Below, piece after piece: positions 27,204 to 36,248 of a stretch of DNA of 64,000 bases. The translations under genes and the position numbers were made by a program. Below the pieces are notes generated by a model that was given only the letters and a program-made list of their open reading frames with translations, did no database searches and was not told where the DNA came from. How positions within the stretch are numbered: position 1 is the first letter of the stretch; the number at the start of each line of letters is the position of its first letter. Source of the stretch: Streptomyces tateyamensis. Lineage in GTDB: Bacteria; Actinomycetota; Actinomycetes; Streptomycetales; Streptomycetaceae. The stretch spans positions 1 through 64,000 of the forward strand of contig NZ_PYBW01000058.1 in assembly GCF_003205575.1 (NCBI RefSeq). The letters are read 5' to 3'.

Positions 27204-28772
27204 AGTGCTCCGGCCGCCGACGCGCCGCTTGTTCAGGTCGGCAAGGCCGACGTCACCGCCGAGGACGTGCTCGCCGTCGCGCGCGGCGACGCCCGGGTGG
27301 AGATCGGCCCCGACGCGCTCGCCGAGATGGCCGTCTCGCGGGCCCGGATCGACGCGCTGGCCGCCGAGCCGCGCCCGGTCTACGGCGTCTCCACCGGATT
27401 CGGCGCGCTCGCCGTGCGCCACATCAGCCCCGAGCTGCGCGCCCAGCTGCAGCGCTCGCTGGTCCGCTCGCACGCGGCCGGCATGGGCCCGGCGGTGGAG
27501 CGCGAGGTCACCCGCGCCCTGATGTTCCTGCGGATGAAGACCCTGGCGTCCGGCCGCACCGGCGTGCGCCCGCTGGTCGCCGAGACGATGGCCGCGATCC
27601 TCAACGCCGGCATCACCCCCGTGGTGCGCGAGTACGGCTCGCTGGGCTGCTCCGGCGACCTGGCCCCGCTCTCGCACTGCGCCCTGGTGCTGATGGGGGA
27701 GGGCCTGGCCTACGGCCCGGACGGCGCCGAGCGCCCGGCCAACGAGCTGCTGGCCGAGGCCGAGATCGCCCCGATCGAGCTGCTGGAGAAGGAGGGCCTG
27801 GCCCTCATCAACGGCACCGACGGCATGCTCGGCATGCTGGTGATGGCCATCGCCGACCTGCAGCGCCTGTTCACCACCGCCGACATCACCGCCGCGATGA
27901 GCCTGGAGGCGCTGCTCGGCACCGACAAGGTGCTCGCCCCGGAGCTGCACGGGCCGATCCGCCCCCACCCGGGCCAGGCGCTCAGCGCCGCCAACATGCT
28001 CGCCGTGCTCAAGGGGTCCGGCCTGACCGGCCACCACCAGGACGACGCGCCGCGGGTGCAGGACGCCTACTCGATCCGCTGCGCCCCCCAGGTGGCCGGC
28101 GCCGGCCGCGACACCGTGGCGCACGCCCGCACGGTGGCCGAGCGCGAGCTGGCCGCCGCCGTCGACAACCCGGTGGTGCTGCCGGACGGCCGGGTGGAGT
28201 CCAACGGCAACTTCCACGGCGCCCCGGTCGCCTACGTGCTGGACTTCCTGGCGATCGCGGCCGCCGACCTCGGTTCGATCTCCGAGCGCCGCACCGACCG
28301 GCTGCTGGACAAGGGCCGCTCGCACGGCCTGCCGGCCTTCCTGGCCGACGACCCGGGCGTGGACTCCGGTCTGATGATCGCTCAGTACACCCAGGCGGCC
28401 CTGGTCAGCGAGAACAAGCGGCTGGCCGTGCCGGCCTCGGTGGACTCGATCCCGTCCTCCGCGATGCAGGAGGACCACGTCTCGATGGGCTGGTCGGCGG
28501 CCCGCAAGCTGCGCCAGGCGGTCGAGAACCTGGGCCGGATCCTGGCCGTGGAGCTGACCGCCGCCGCCCGCGCCCTGGAGATCCGCACCGCCGACGGCAC
28601 CGTGGCATCGGCTCCGGCCACCGCCGCGGCGCTGGCCGCCGCCCGCGAGGCCGGGGTCGGCGGGGCCGGCCGGGACCGGTTCCTGGCGCCGGACCTGGCC
28701 GCCGCCGAGGCGTTCGTCGCCTCCGGCGCGCTGATCCGCGCGGTCGAGCAGGTCACCGGCCCGCTGGCCTGA
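27192..28772 (+). CDS. hutH: Histidine ammonia-lyase
   Basis: 526 residues from ATG 27192. YGVSTGFG, the MIO cofactor loop (GSLG-CSG-DLAPLSH, residues about 149-163), HNG-like and QEDHVSMG motifs define the histidase/aromatic ammonia-lyase family. It converts L-histidine to urocanate, the first step of histidine use. The cofactor-forming triad is Cys-Ser-Gly here rather than Ala-Ser-Gly; Ser is retained, so cyclisation is still possible. The remaining hut genes begin at 30830 on the same strand with three genes in between, so hutH has its own promoter, near an inverted repeat. Confidence 0.94.
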   Translation: MDMHSAPAADAPLVQVGKADVTAEDVLAVARGDARVEIGPDALAEMAVSRARIDALAAEPRPVYGVSTGFGALAVRHISPELRAQLQRSLVRSHAAGMGPAVEREVTRALMFLRMKTLASGRTGVRPLVAETMAAILNAGITPVVREYGSLGCSGDLAPLSHCALVLMGEGLAYGPDGAERPANELLAEAEIAPIELLEKEGLALINGTDGMLGMLVMAIADLQRLFTTADITAAMSLEALLGTDKVLAPELHGPIRPHPGQALSAANMLAVLKGSGLTGHHQDDAPRVQDAYSIRCAPQVAGAGRDTVAHARTVAERELAAAVDNPVVLPDGRVESNGNFHGAPVAYVLDFLAIAAADLGSISERRTDRLLDKGRSHGLPAFLADDPGVDSGLMIAQYTQAALVSENKRLAVPASVDSIPSSAMQEDHVSMGWSAARKLRQAVENLGRILAVELTAAARALEIRTADGTVASAPATAAALAAAREAGVGGAGRDRFLAPDLAAAEAFVASGALIRAVEQVTGPLA

Positions 28773-28782
28773 CCCGTCGTCA

Positions 28783-28814
28783 GGAGCGGGTGGGCCGTCA
28801 GGCCCACTCGCTCC
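28783..28814. terminator. Bidirectional hairpin after hutH
   Basis: 14-bp stem with one G-T pair (28783-28796 with 28801-28814) and a 4-base loop that contains the stop codon of the convergent gene. Confidence 0.75.
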
Positions 28815-29220
28815 GGCGCGCGTTGGCCGCCTGGCGCTGCTGCTCGCGCTGCTCGGCCCCGACGGCCGCGAGGTTGACGCCGACGATGCCGGCCCAGGAG
28901 ATCAGCATCCCGGGCAGGCCGTGGCTGGCGCCGATCGCGGTCAGCGGGATCGCGAAGACCAGCGAGACGATCGGCATCGCGCCCCAACCGCGCTTGCCGT
29001 CCCGCTCGCGGCGGGTGCGGGGGCCCCGGCCGCCGCGGTCGGACTCGTAGGCGTCCAGCCGCTCGGCCACCCGGTGCTCCACCCGGGCGTCCAGGCGGGC
29101 GTCGATCCGGGAGAGGAACGAGTCGACCAACTCGGTCTCGTACTCGGGCCCCAGCTCCTTGCGGGCCTGCAGAGCGGCGTCGAGTTCGCTGCGGAATTCG
29201 GTGGGGCGGCTGTCGTCCAT
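28798..29220 (-). CDS. Predicted membrane protein of unknown function
   Basis: 140 residues: a soluble N-terminal half rich in charged residues (LVDSFLSRIDARLDARVEHRVAERLD, a likely amphipathic or coiled-coil helix), a basic linker and two membrane helices at about 82-98 and 103-122, then a polar Gln/Arg tail. I recognise no characterised family. It is convergent with hutH and divergent from the RpiR regulator gene, so it is a single-gene unit with no evident tie to histidine metabolism. Confidence 0.7.
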   Translation of the reverse strand: MDDSRPTEFRSELDAALQARKELGPEYETELVDSFLSRIDARLDARVEHRVAERLDAYESDRGGRGPRTRRERDGKRGWGAMPIVSLVFAIPLTAIGASHGLPGMLISWAGIVGVNLAAVGAEQREQQRQAANARRSEWA

Positions 29221-29404
29221 GGCACCAGCCTGGCCGCTGGTGGTGAGCGGGGTCCAGCCGCAGTCACCGCGCTATCGGGGAGAAATCAGGGTGACCCTGA
29301 GGAGCCCCGGGTCGGTTCCGGTCCGGCCGACGAGACATCATTGCCCCTCGTACCGCGGCTGCTGCACAGTCGATCGGACACCCACCGCCGAAGGGACCCC
29401 GTAC

Positions 29405-30262
29405 ATGAGCGAGCCGTCGCCCGGCCCGTCCGCCCGGCTGCTGGTGCTGTTCGACGGCCACCGCCTGACGCCCACCCAGCGCCGGATCGCGCACGCCCTG
29501 GTGCGGCACGCCGCCGAGGCGCCGTTCCTGTCCAGCGTGGAGGTGGCCGAGCTGGCCGGGGTCAGCCAGCCCTCGGTGACCAGGTTCGCGGTCGCCCTCG
29601 GCTACGACGGCTACCCGGCACTGCGCCGGCGGCTGCGCGAGCTCGGCGGCGGGGAGACGGCGGTGCCGGAGAGCCCCGCCGAGGTGGTGCGCAACGAGCA
29701 CCAGCAGGCGGTGCTGGCCGAGATCGCGCACCTGCAGCGGCTGGCCGCGCTGCTGGCCGACCCGGAGCCGATCGTGCGCGCGGCCCGGCTGCTGGCCGCC
29801 TCCCGGCCGCTGCCGGTGCTGGGCCTGCGGGCAGCCTCCGCCCAGGCCTACGGCTTCGCCTACTTCGCCGCCAAGGTGCACCCGGACATCCGGCTGATCT
29901 CCGAAGGCGGCTCGATGCTGGCCGACCGGATCGAGCAGGCCCGTGCGGCCGGGGCCACCGCGCTGCTCTGCTTCGCGCTGCCGCGCTACCCGCGCGAGCT
30001 GATGGACGCGCTCGCGGTGGCCCGGGACTGCGGACTGACCGTGCTCACCGTGGCGGACAGCGCCTTCGCGCCGGTGGCCGCGCTCTCCGACCTGATGCTG
30101 CCGGCCGAGGTCGGCACCGGCCTGGTCTTCGACACCGCCTGTGCGCCGATGGTGCTGGGCCGGGTGCTGCTGCAGACCATGTGCGACGAACTGCCGGGCG
30201 CCGAGGCCCGGTTGGAGGCGATCGAGCAGTCGGCGGCGGCCCGAGGCTTGTTCCTGGAGTAA
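29405..30262 (+). CDS. MurR/RpiR family transcriptional regulator (candidate hut regulator)
   Basis: 285 residues from ATG 29405. The N-terminal RpiR helix-turn-helix (LTPTQRRIAHALVRH... SSVEVAELAGVSQPSVTRFAVALGYDGYPALRRRL) precedes a SIS domain that binds phosphosugars or related ligands (LGLRAASAQAYGFAYFAAKV). It lies between hutH and hutU on the same strand, which makes it the obvious candidate for control of histidine use, although typical HutC regulators are GntR-type. A/T-rich candidate sites precede both hutH and hutU. Confidence 0.88.
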   Translation: MSEPSPGPSARLLVLFDGHRLTPTQRRIAHALVRHAAEAPFLSSVEVAELAGVSQPSVTRFAVALGYDGYPALRRRLRELGGGETAVPESPAEVVRNEHQQAVLAEIAHLQRLAALLADPEPIVRAARLLAASRPLPVLGLRAASAQAYGFAYFAAKVHPDIRLISEGGSMLADRIEQARAAGATALLCFALPRYPRELMDALAVARDCGLTVLTVADSAFAPVAALSDLMLPAEVGTGLVFDTACAPMVLGRVLLQTMCDELPGAEARLEAIEQSAAARGLFLE

Positions 30263-30302
30263 TCCGGGCATCCCCTGGACAGGACGAACGGGGGTGTCCG
30301 CG

Positions 30303-30644
30303 ATGCGCGTGATCCACGAAATGCGGCCGGTCGGCAAGCTCGCCACGGGCGCCGAGGAGTGGGCCTGTCCGAGCTGCGGCCGCCGGGTGGCGCTGGCCGG
30401 TCCGCCGCGCCCCGGACTGACCGTGCTGGAGCCGGGGGACGAGAGCGTGGTGCACGTGGGCCTGAGCGAGCCCGCCACCGCCGTCACCAACCCCGGCGAG
30501 CCCTACGGCCTGGGCCCGATCGAGGAGATCCCGCGCCCGCCCGGCCTGCCGATGCTCCCGCTCGACACCGCCGACACCGCCGCCCGCGACCGCGCCTGGC
30601 TGGCCGAGATCGGCATCGACTGGGACGGCGACGAGGCGGCCTGA
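30303..30644 (+). CDS. Small CPxCG-motif protein upstream of hutU
   Basis: 113 residues from ATG 30303. A single CPSCG knuckle at about residues 20-24 suggests half of a zinc-ribbon or a metal-bound tip; the rest is acidic and Pro-rich with no recognised domain. It starts 40 bases after the RpiR regulator stop and so probably shares its transcript. No function can be given; position in the hut region is the only clue. Confidence 0.65.
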   Translation: MRVIHEMRPVGKLATGAEEWACPSCGRRVALAGPPRPGLTVLEPGDESVVHVGLSEPATAVTNPGEPYGLGPIEEIPRPPGLPMLPLDTADTAARDRAWLAEIGIDWDGDEAA

Positions 30645-30776
30645 GCGGGGAGCGCCGCCCGTCCGCCCCGGGCTGGGCGCCGCCCGCCTGGGCGGGTGAA
30701 CACCGCGTGCCGCCATCACGGTGGCGACCGCAGGATTGGGACTGCGGAGCCTCTGGCCTGGCTCCGGATGATTGGA

Positions 30777-30802
30777 TATATTCAGTCCAGTCAATCGTGA
30801 AT
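30777..30802 (+). promoter_or_regulatory. Likely hutU promoter and operator
   Basis: An A/T-rich patch in the 185-base gap before hutU: TATATT (30777-30782) fits a -10 element, and ATTCA (30780-30784) with TGAAT (30798-30802), 13 bases apart, forms an inverted repeat over the probable start site. The hutH upstream region contains a similar ATAT...TTCAG word around 27161-27175. Confidence 0.4.
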
Positions 30803-30829
30803 GAAACCATCCGCAAGGAGGCCGGCAGC

Positions 30830-32500
30830 ATGACGGAGCAGCAGGTGAGTGGTCCGCGAGAGGTGCGCGCGGCGCGCGGGACGAAGCTGACGGCCCAGGG
30901 CTGGCAGCAGGAGGCCGCCCTGCGGATGCTGATGAACAACCTCGACCCCGAGGTGGCCGAGCACCCCTCCAAGCTCGTCGTCTACGGCGGCACGGGCAAG
31001 GCCGCGCGCGACTGGCGCTCCTTCGACGCGATGGTGCGCACCCTGCAGGGCCTCAAGCAGGACGAGACCATGCTGGTCCAGTCCGGCCGCCCGGTCGGCG
31101 TGATGCAGACCCACGAGTGGGCCCCCCGGGTGCTGATCGCCAACTCCAACCTGGTCGGCGACTGGGCCAACTGGGAGGAGTTCCGCCGGCTGGAGAGCCT
31201 GGGGCTCACCATGTACGGCCAGATGACCGCCGGATCCTGGATCTACATCGGCACCCAGGGCATCCTGCAGGGCACCTACGAGACCTTCGCCGCCGTCGCC
31301 AACAAGCGCTTCAACGGCACGCTGGCGGGCACCGTCACCCTCACCGCCGGCCTCGGCGGGATGGGCGGCGCCCAGCCGCTGGCCGTCACCATGAACGGCG
31401 GCGTGGCGATCTGCGTCGACTGCGACCCGTCCCGGATCGCCCGCCGGATCGAGCACCGCTACCTGGACGTCGAGGCGACCAGCCTGGAGCACGCCCTGGA
31501 GCTGGCCGCCGCCGCCCGGGACAAGAAGCAGCCGCTCTCCATCGGCCTGCTCGGCAACGCCGCCGAGGTCTTCCCGCAGCTGCTCGCGATGGACGCACCG
31601 ATCGACATCGTCACCGACCAGACCAGCGCGCACGACCCGCTCTCCTACCTGCCGACCGGCGTGGCCTTCGAGGACATGGCCGACTACGCGGCCGCCAAGC
31701 CCGCCGAGTTCACCCAGCGCTCGCGCGAGTCGATGGCCAGGCACGTCGAGGCGATGGTCGGCTTCCAGGACCGCGGCGCCGAGGTCTTCGACTACGGCAA
31801 CTCGATCCGCGGCGAGGCCCAGCAGGCCGGCTACGACCGCGCCTTCGCCTTCCCCGGCTTCGTGCCGGCCTACATCCGCCCGCTGTTCTGCGAGGGCAAG
31901 GGCCCGTTCCGCTGGGCCGCGCTCTCCGGCGACCCGCAGGACATCGCCAAGACCGACAAGGCCGTGCTCGACCTGTTCCCGGAGAACGAGTCGCTGCACC
32001 GCTGGATCAAGATGGCTCAGGAGAAGGTGCACTTCCAGGGCCTGCCGGCGCGGATCTGCTGGCTCGGCTACGGCGAGCGGGACAAGGCCGGCGAGCGGTT
32101 CAACGACATGGTCGCCAGCGGCGAGCTGTCCGCCCCGATCGTGATCGGCCGCGACCACCTGGACTGCGGCTCGGTCGCCTCCCCGTACCGCGAGACCGAG
32201 GCGATGCTGGACGGCTCCGACGCGATCGCCGACTGGCCGCTGCTCAACGCCATGGTCAACGTCGCCTCCGGCGCGTCCTGGGTCTCCATCCACCACGGCG
32301 GCGGCGTTGGCATCGGCCGCTCGATCCACGCCGGCCAGGTCACGGTCGCCGACGGCACCGCGCTGGCCGGCGAGAAGATCCGCCGGGTGCTCACCAACGA
32401 CCCGGGCATGGGCGTGATCCGGCACGTGGACGCCGGCTACGACCGTGCCGACGAGGTCGCCGGCGAGCGGGGCGTTCGCATCCCCATGGGCGAGCTGTGA
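30830..32500 (+). CDS. hutU: Urocanate hydratase
   Basis: 556 residues from ATG 30830, which has an AAGGAGG ribosome site. Family hallmarks are the N-terminal LRMLMNNLDPEVAEHPSKLVVYGGTGKAARDW region, the NAD-binding GLGGMGGAQPLA and the C-terminal GGGVGIGRSIHAGQ segment. It hydrates urocanate to imidazolone propionate with tightly bound NAD. It is the first gene of a coupled four-gene run (hutU, M20 hydrolase, hutF, hutI) joined by overlaps. Confidence 0.96.
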   Translation: MTEQQVSGPREVRAARGTKLTAQGWQQEAALRMLMNNLDPEVAEHPSKLVVYGGTGKAARDWRSFDAMVRTLQGLKQDETMLVQSGRPVGVMQTHEWAPRVLIANSNLVGDWANWEEFRRLESLGLTMYGQMTAGSWIYIGTQGILQGTYETFAAVANKRFNGTLAGTVTLTAGLGGMGGAQPLAVTMNGGVAICVDCDPSRIARRIEHRYLDVEATSLEHALELAAAARDKKQPLSIGLLGNAAEVFPQLLAMDAPIDIVTDQTSAHDPLSYLPTGVAFEDMADYAAAKPAEFTQRSRESMARHVEAMVGFQDRGAEVFDYGNSIRGEAQQAGYDRAFAFPGFVPAYIRPLFCEGKGPFRWAALSGDPQDIAKTDKAVLDLFPENESLHRWIKMAQEKVHFQGLPARICWLGYGERDKAGERFNDMVASGELSAPIVIGRDHLDCGSVASPYRETEAMLDGSDAIADWPLLNAMVNVASGASWVSIHHGGGVGIGRSIHAGQVTVADGTALAGEKIRRVLTNDPGMGVIRHVDAGYDRADEVAGERGVRIPMGEL

Positions 32501-33705
32501 CCCTGCCGTCCTTCGAGGAGATGTGGGCGGAGCTGCTCCCCGTGGGCCGCTCCGCCGCGTCCGGCGGCTACCGTCGGCACGCCTGGAACGGCGCCGACGC
32601 CGAGTGCCGGGCCTGGTTCGAGCAGCAGGCCCGCGACCGCGGCCTGCACTACGAGCTGGACCGCAACGGCAACCAGTGGGCCTGGCTGGGCGACCCGCAG
32701 GGCACGGGCGCGATCGTCACCGGCTCGCACCTGGACTCGGTGCCGGACGGCGGCGCCTTCGACGGCCCGCTCGGCGTGGTCTCCTCCTTCGCCGCCCTGG
32801 ACGAACTGCGCGGGAGGGGAGCGCGGTTCGCCAAGCCGTTGGCGATCGTCAACTTCGGCGACGAGGAGGGGGCCCGGTTCGGCGTGGCCTGCATCGGCTC
32901 CCGGCTCGCCGCCGGGGTGCTGGCGCCCGAGCAGGCCGTCGAGCTGCGCGACGCCGACGGGGTGCGGCTGCCGGACGCGATGGAGCGGGCCGGCTACGAC
33001 CCGACCGCGATCGGCGCCGACCGCGATCGGCTGGCCCGGATCGGCGCCTTCGTCGAGCTGCACGTCGAGCAGGGCCGGTACCTGGCCGAGGATCAGCCGG
33101 TCGGGGTGGCCTCCGCGATCTGGCCGCACGGCCGCTGGCGGTTCGACTTCCACGGCGAGGCCAACCACGCCGGCACCACCTGGCTGGACGACCGGCGCGA
33201 CCCGATGCTCACCTACGCCAACACGGTGCTGGCGGCCCGCAAGAAGGCCCGGCTGGCCGGTGCGCTGGCCACCTTCGGCAAGATCGCGGTGGAGCCCAAC
33301 GGCACCAACGCGATCGCCTCCCTGGTGCGCGGCTGGCTGGACTCCCGGGCGGCCGACGAGGCGACGCTGACCGAGCTGGTCGAGCAGATCCACCAGGCCG
33401 CCGCCGAGCGCGGCGAGCGCGACGGGGTCAAGGTCGAGCTGACCCGCGAGTCCTACACCCCCGTGGTGGACTTCGACGTGCCGCTGCGCGACCGGATCGC
33501 CGCCACCCTGCACGGCGCCCCCGTACTGCCCACCGGGGCAGGACACGACGCCGGAATCCTGGCCTCGGCGGTGCCGACCGCCATGCTGTTCGTACGGAAC
33601 CCGAGCGGTGTCTCGCACTCGCCGGCCGAGCACGCCGAACTGCCCGACTGCCTGGCGGGCGTCTCGGCCCTCGCGGACGTCCTGGAGGACCTCGCATGTC
33701 AGTAG
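32497..33705 (+). CDS. M20 family amidohydrolase, likely N-formyl-L-glutamate hydrolase
   Basis: 402 residues from a GTG that overlaps the hutU stop (GTGA). It is an allantoate amidohydrolase/N-carbamoyl-amino-acid hydrolase homologue: metal ligands in GSHLDSVPDGGAFDGPLG and NFGDEEGARFG, the LHVEQGRYL segment, the HAGTT lid-domain motif and C-terminal GHDAG. Such enzymes cleave N-acyl or N-carbamoyl groups. In this operon HutF makes N-formylglutamate and no hutG is present, so I infer that this protein yields glutamate and formate. Databases would normally call it allantoate amidohydrolase, which the context does not support. Confidence 0.87.
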   Translation: MTLPSFEEMWAELLPVGRSAASGGYRRHAWNGADAECRAWFEQQARDRGLHYELDRNGNQWAWLGDPQGTGAIVTGSHLDSVPDGGAFDGPLGVVSSFAALDELRGRGARFAKPLAIVNFGDEEGARFGVACIGSRLAAGVLAPEQAVELRDADGVRLPDAMERAGYDPTAIGADRDRLARIGAFVELHVEQGRYLAEDQPVGVASAIWPHGRWRFDFHGEANHAGTTWLDDRRDPMLTYANTVLAARKKARLAGALATFGKIAVEPNGTNAIASLVRGWLDSRAADEATLTELVEQIHQAAAERGERDGVKVELTRESYTPVVDFDVPLRDRIAATLHGAPVLPTGAGHDAGILASAVPTAMLFVRNPSGVSHSPAEHAELPDCLAGVSALADVLEDLACQ

Positions 33706-35066
33706 GCACGTCAGCGGCGACGACGTACTGGGCCGAGCACGCCTGGCTGCCGCACGTCAACGGTCCCGTGGTGGAGCCGGACGTCCTGGTGCGGGTGGCC
33801 GCCGACGGGCGGATCGCCGAGGTGCTGCCGGACAGCGGGCCCTGCCCGGACGGCGCGGTGCGGCTGCGCGGCCTGACGGTGCCCGGGCAGGCCAACGCGC
33901 ACTCGCACGCCTTCCACCGGGCGCTGCGCAGCACCGTGCAGGTCGGCTCCGGGACCTTCTGGACGTGGCGCGACACCATGTACCGGTTCGCCGGCGCACT
34001 GGACCCGGACAGCTACCTGGCGCTGGCCACCGCCGTCTACGCGGAGATGGCGCTGGCGGGGATCACCGCGGTGGGGGAGTTCCACTACCTGCACCACGCA
34101 CCGGGCGGCGCCCGCTACGCCGACCCGAACGCGATGGGCGAGGCGCTGATCGAGGCCGCCGCCCGGGCCGGGATCCGGATCACCCTGCTGGACACCTGCT
34201 ACCTCTCCTCGGGCTTCGGAGCGGACCTGACCAAGCCTCAGCTGCGCTTCGGCGACGGCACGGCCGAGGCCTGGGCGGAGCGCGCCGCCGCCCTGACGCC
34301 CCGTCCGCACGCCCGGATCGGGGCCGCCGTGCACTCGGTGCGCGCGGTGCCGGCCGATCAGTTGAGCACGGTCGCGCACTGGGCCTCGATGCGCAAGGCG
34401 CCGTTGCACGTGCACCTGTCGGAGCAGACCGCCGAGAACGACGCCTGCCTGGCCGCGCACGGCGTCACCCCGACCCGGCTGCTGGCCGACCACGGGGTGC
34501 TCGGCCCGCGCACCAGCGCGGTGCACGCGACCCACCTGACGGAGGAGGACATCAAGCTGCTGTCCGACTCCTCCACCGTGATCTGCATGTGCCCGACCAC
34601 CGAGCGGGACCTGGCGGACGGGATCGGCCCGGCCCGCACCCTGGCCAGCGCCGGCTGCCCGGTCACCCTGGGCAGCGACAGCCACGCGGTGATCGACCCG
34701 TTCGAGGAGGCGCGGGCGCTGGAGCTGAACGAGCGCCTGCGCACCCGCACCCGGGGCCACTGGACGGCCAACGCGCTGCTGCGCGCGGGCACCGAGGACG
34801 GGCACGCCTCGCTGGGCTGGCCGGAGGCGGGCCGGATCGAGGCCGGGGCGCTGGCCGACTTCACGGTGCTGGCGCTGGACTCGGTGCGGACCGCGGGCTC
34901 GGTGCCCCGGCTGGGCGCCGAGATCGCCGTCTTCGCCGCCTCGGCCGCCGACGTGCGGGACGTGGTGGTCGGCGGCCGGCGGATCGTCGCCGACGGCGTA
35001 CACACCCTGGTGCCGGACGCCGGTGCCGCCCTGCAGACCGCCGTCTCCTCCCTGAAGGTGTCATGA
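33696..35066 (+). CDS. hutF: Formimidoylglutamate deiminase
   Basis: 456 residues of the amidohydrolase superfamily. The metal-binding N-terminal site is NAHSHAFHRAL, later LHVHLSEQTAEN and a VHATHL site, with the catalytic Asp in LGSDSHAVIDPFEEAR. It removes ammonia from N-formimino-L-glutamate to give N-formyl-L-glutamate, the five-step branch of histidine use. ATG 33696 overlaps the preceding gene by 10 bases; its own stop overlaps hutI by 4. Confidence 0.93.
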   Translation: MSVGTSAATTYWAEHAWLPHVNGPVVEPDVLVRVAADGRIAEVLPDSGPCPDGAVRLRGLTVPGQANAHSHAFHRALRSTVQVGSGTFWTWRDTMYRFAGALDPDSYLALATAVYAEMALAGITAVGEFHYLHHAPGGARYADPNAMGEALIEAAARAGIRITLLDTCYLSSGFGADLTKPQLRFGDGTAEAWAERAAALTPRPHARIGAAVHSVRAVPADQLSTVAHWASMRKAPLHVHLSEQTAENDACLAAHGVTPTRLLADHGVLGPRTSAVHATHLTEEDIKLLSDSSTVICMCPTTERDLADGIGPARTLASAGCPVTLGSDSHAVIDPFEEARALELNERLRTRTRGHWTANALLRAGTEDGHASLGWPEAGRIEAGALADFTVLALDSVRTAGSVPRLGAEIAVFAASAADVRDVVVGGRRIVADGVHTLVPDAGAALQTAVSSLKVS

Positions 35067-36229
35067 CCAGCACGCTCATCACCAACATCGGCACCCTGGT
35101 CACCAACGACCCGTCATGCCCGGGGCTGCTGGGCCTGGTCGAGGACGCCGCCGTGGTGATCGACGGCTCGGTGGTCACCTGGACCGGCCGCGCCGCCGAG
35201 GCGCCGGCCGCCGACCAGGCCTTCGACGCCGAGGGGCGGGCACTGCTGCCCGGCTTCGTCGACTCGCACGCCCACCTGGTCTTCGCCGGGGACCGGACGG
35301 CGGAGTTCAACGCCCGGATGTCCGGCCAGAGTTACACGGCGGGCGGGATCCGCACCACGGTCGCGGCGACCCGTTCCGCATCCGACGCACAGCTCTCCGC
35401 GAACGTCTCCCGGTTCATCACCGAGGCGCTGCGCCAAGGCACGACGACCGTCGAGTGCAAGTCCGGCTACGGCCTGACGGTCGAGGACGAGGCCCGCTCG
35501 CTGCGGATCGCCGCCACGTACACCTCCGAGACCACCTACCTGGGCGCCCACGTGGTGGCCCCCGAGTTCGCTGACGACCCGTCGGCGTACGTGGACCTGG
35601 TCACGGGCGAGATGCTCGACGCCTGCGCCCCGTACGCCCGCTGGGTGGACGTCTTCTGCGAGCAGGGCGCCTTCGACGGCGACCAGGCGAGGGCCGTCCT
35701 GACCGCGGGCATCGAGCGCGGCCTCACCCCCCGGGTGCACGCCAACCAGCTCTCGCACGGCCCGGGCGTCCAGCTCGCGGTCGAACTGGGCGCCGCCTCG
35801 GCCGACCACTGCACCCACCTGACCGACGCCGACGTGGCCGCCCTGGCCGGCTCCGCCACGGTGGCCACCCTGCTCCCCGGCGCCGAGTTCTCCACCCGGG
35901 CCCCCTACCCGAACGCCCGCCGCCTCCTCGACGCGGGCGCCACGGTGGCCCTCTCGACGGACTGCAACCCGGGTTCGTCGTTCACCACCTCGATGGCCTT
36001 CTGCATCGCGGTAGCGGTCCGGGAGATGGGCATGACCCCGGACGAGGCCGTCCACGCCGCCACCACAGGCGGCGCCCGCGCCCTGCGCCGCACCGACGTC
36101 GGCCACATCTCCCCGGGCGCCCGCGCCGACCTGCTGCTCCTCGACGCCCCCAGCCCGGTCCACCTGGCCTACCGCCCTGGCGTCCCCCTGACGGCAGCGG
36201 TCTGGCGCGCGGGCGTCCGGGAGCTCTGA
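35063..36229 (+). CDS. hutI: Imidazolonepropionase
   Basis: 388 residues starting at an ATGA overlap with hutF. Amidohydrolase signatures include DSHAHLVFAGDR with two zinc-binding His residues, the substrate loop GGIRTTVAATR, and STDCNPGSS with the catalytic Asp. It opens the ring of imidazolone propionate to N-formimino-L-glutamate, the HutF substrate. It closes the hut run; an inverted repeat follows the stop. Confidence 0.95.
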   Translation: MTSTLITNIGTLVTNDPSCPGLLGLVEDAAVVIDGSVVTWTGRAAEAPAADQAFDAEGRALLPGFVDSHAHLVFAGDRTAEFNARMSGQSYTAGGIRTTVAATRSASDAQLSANVSRFITEALRQGTTTVECKSGYGLTVEDEARSLRIAATYTSETTYLGAHVVAPEFADDPSAYVDLVTGEMLDACAPYARWVDVFCEQGAFDGDQARAVLTAGIERGLTPRVHANQLSHGPGVQLAVELGAASADHCTHLTDADVAALAGSATVATLLPGAEFSTRAPYPNARRLLDAGATVALSTDCNPGSSFTTSMAFCIAVAVREMGMTPDEAVHAATTGGARALRRTDVGHISPGARADLLLLDAPSPVHLAYRPGVPLTAAVWRAGVREL

Positions 36230-36248
36230 GACTCAGGCCGACCCGGTT

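Noticed and set aside
31117..32496. Long plus-strand frame upstream of the M20 amidohydrolase
   Set aside because: It overlaps hutU out of frame; the M20 protein starts at the GTGA overlap.
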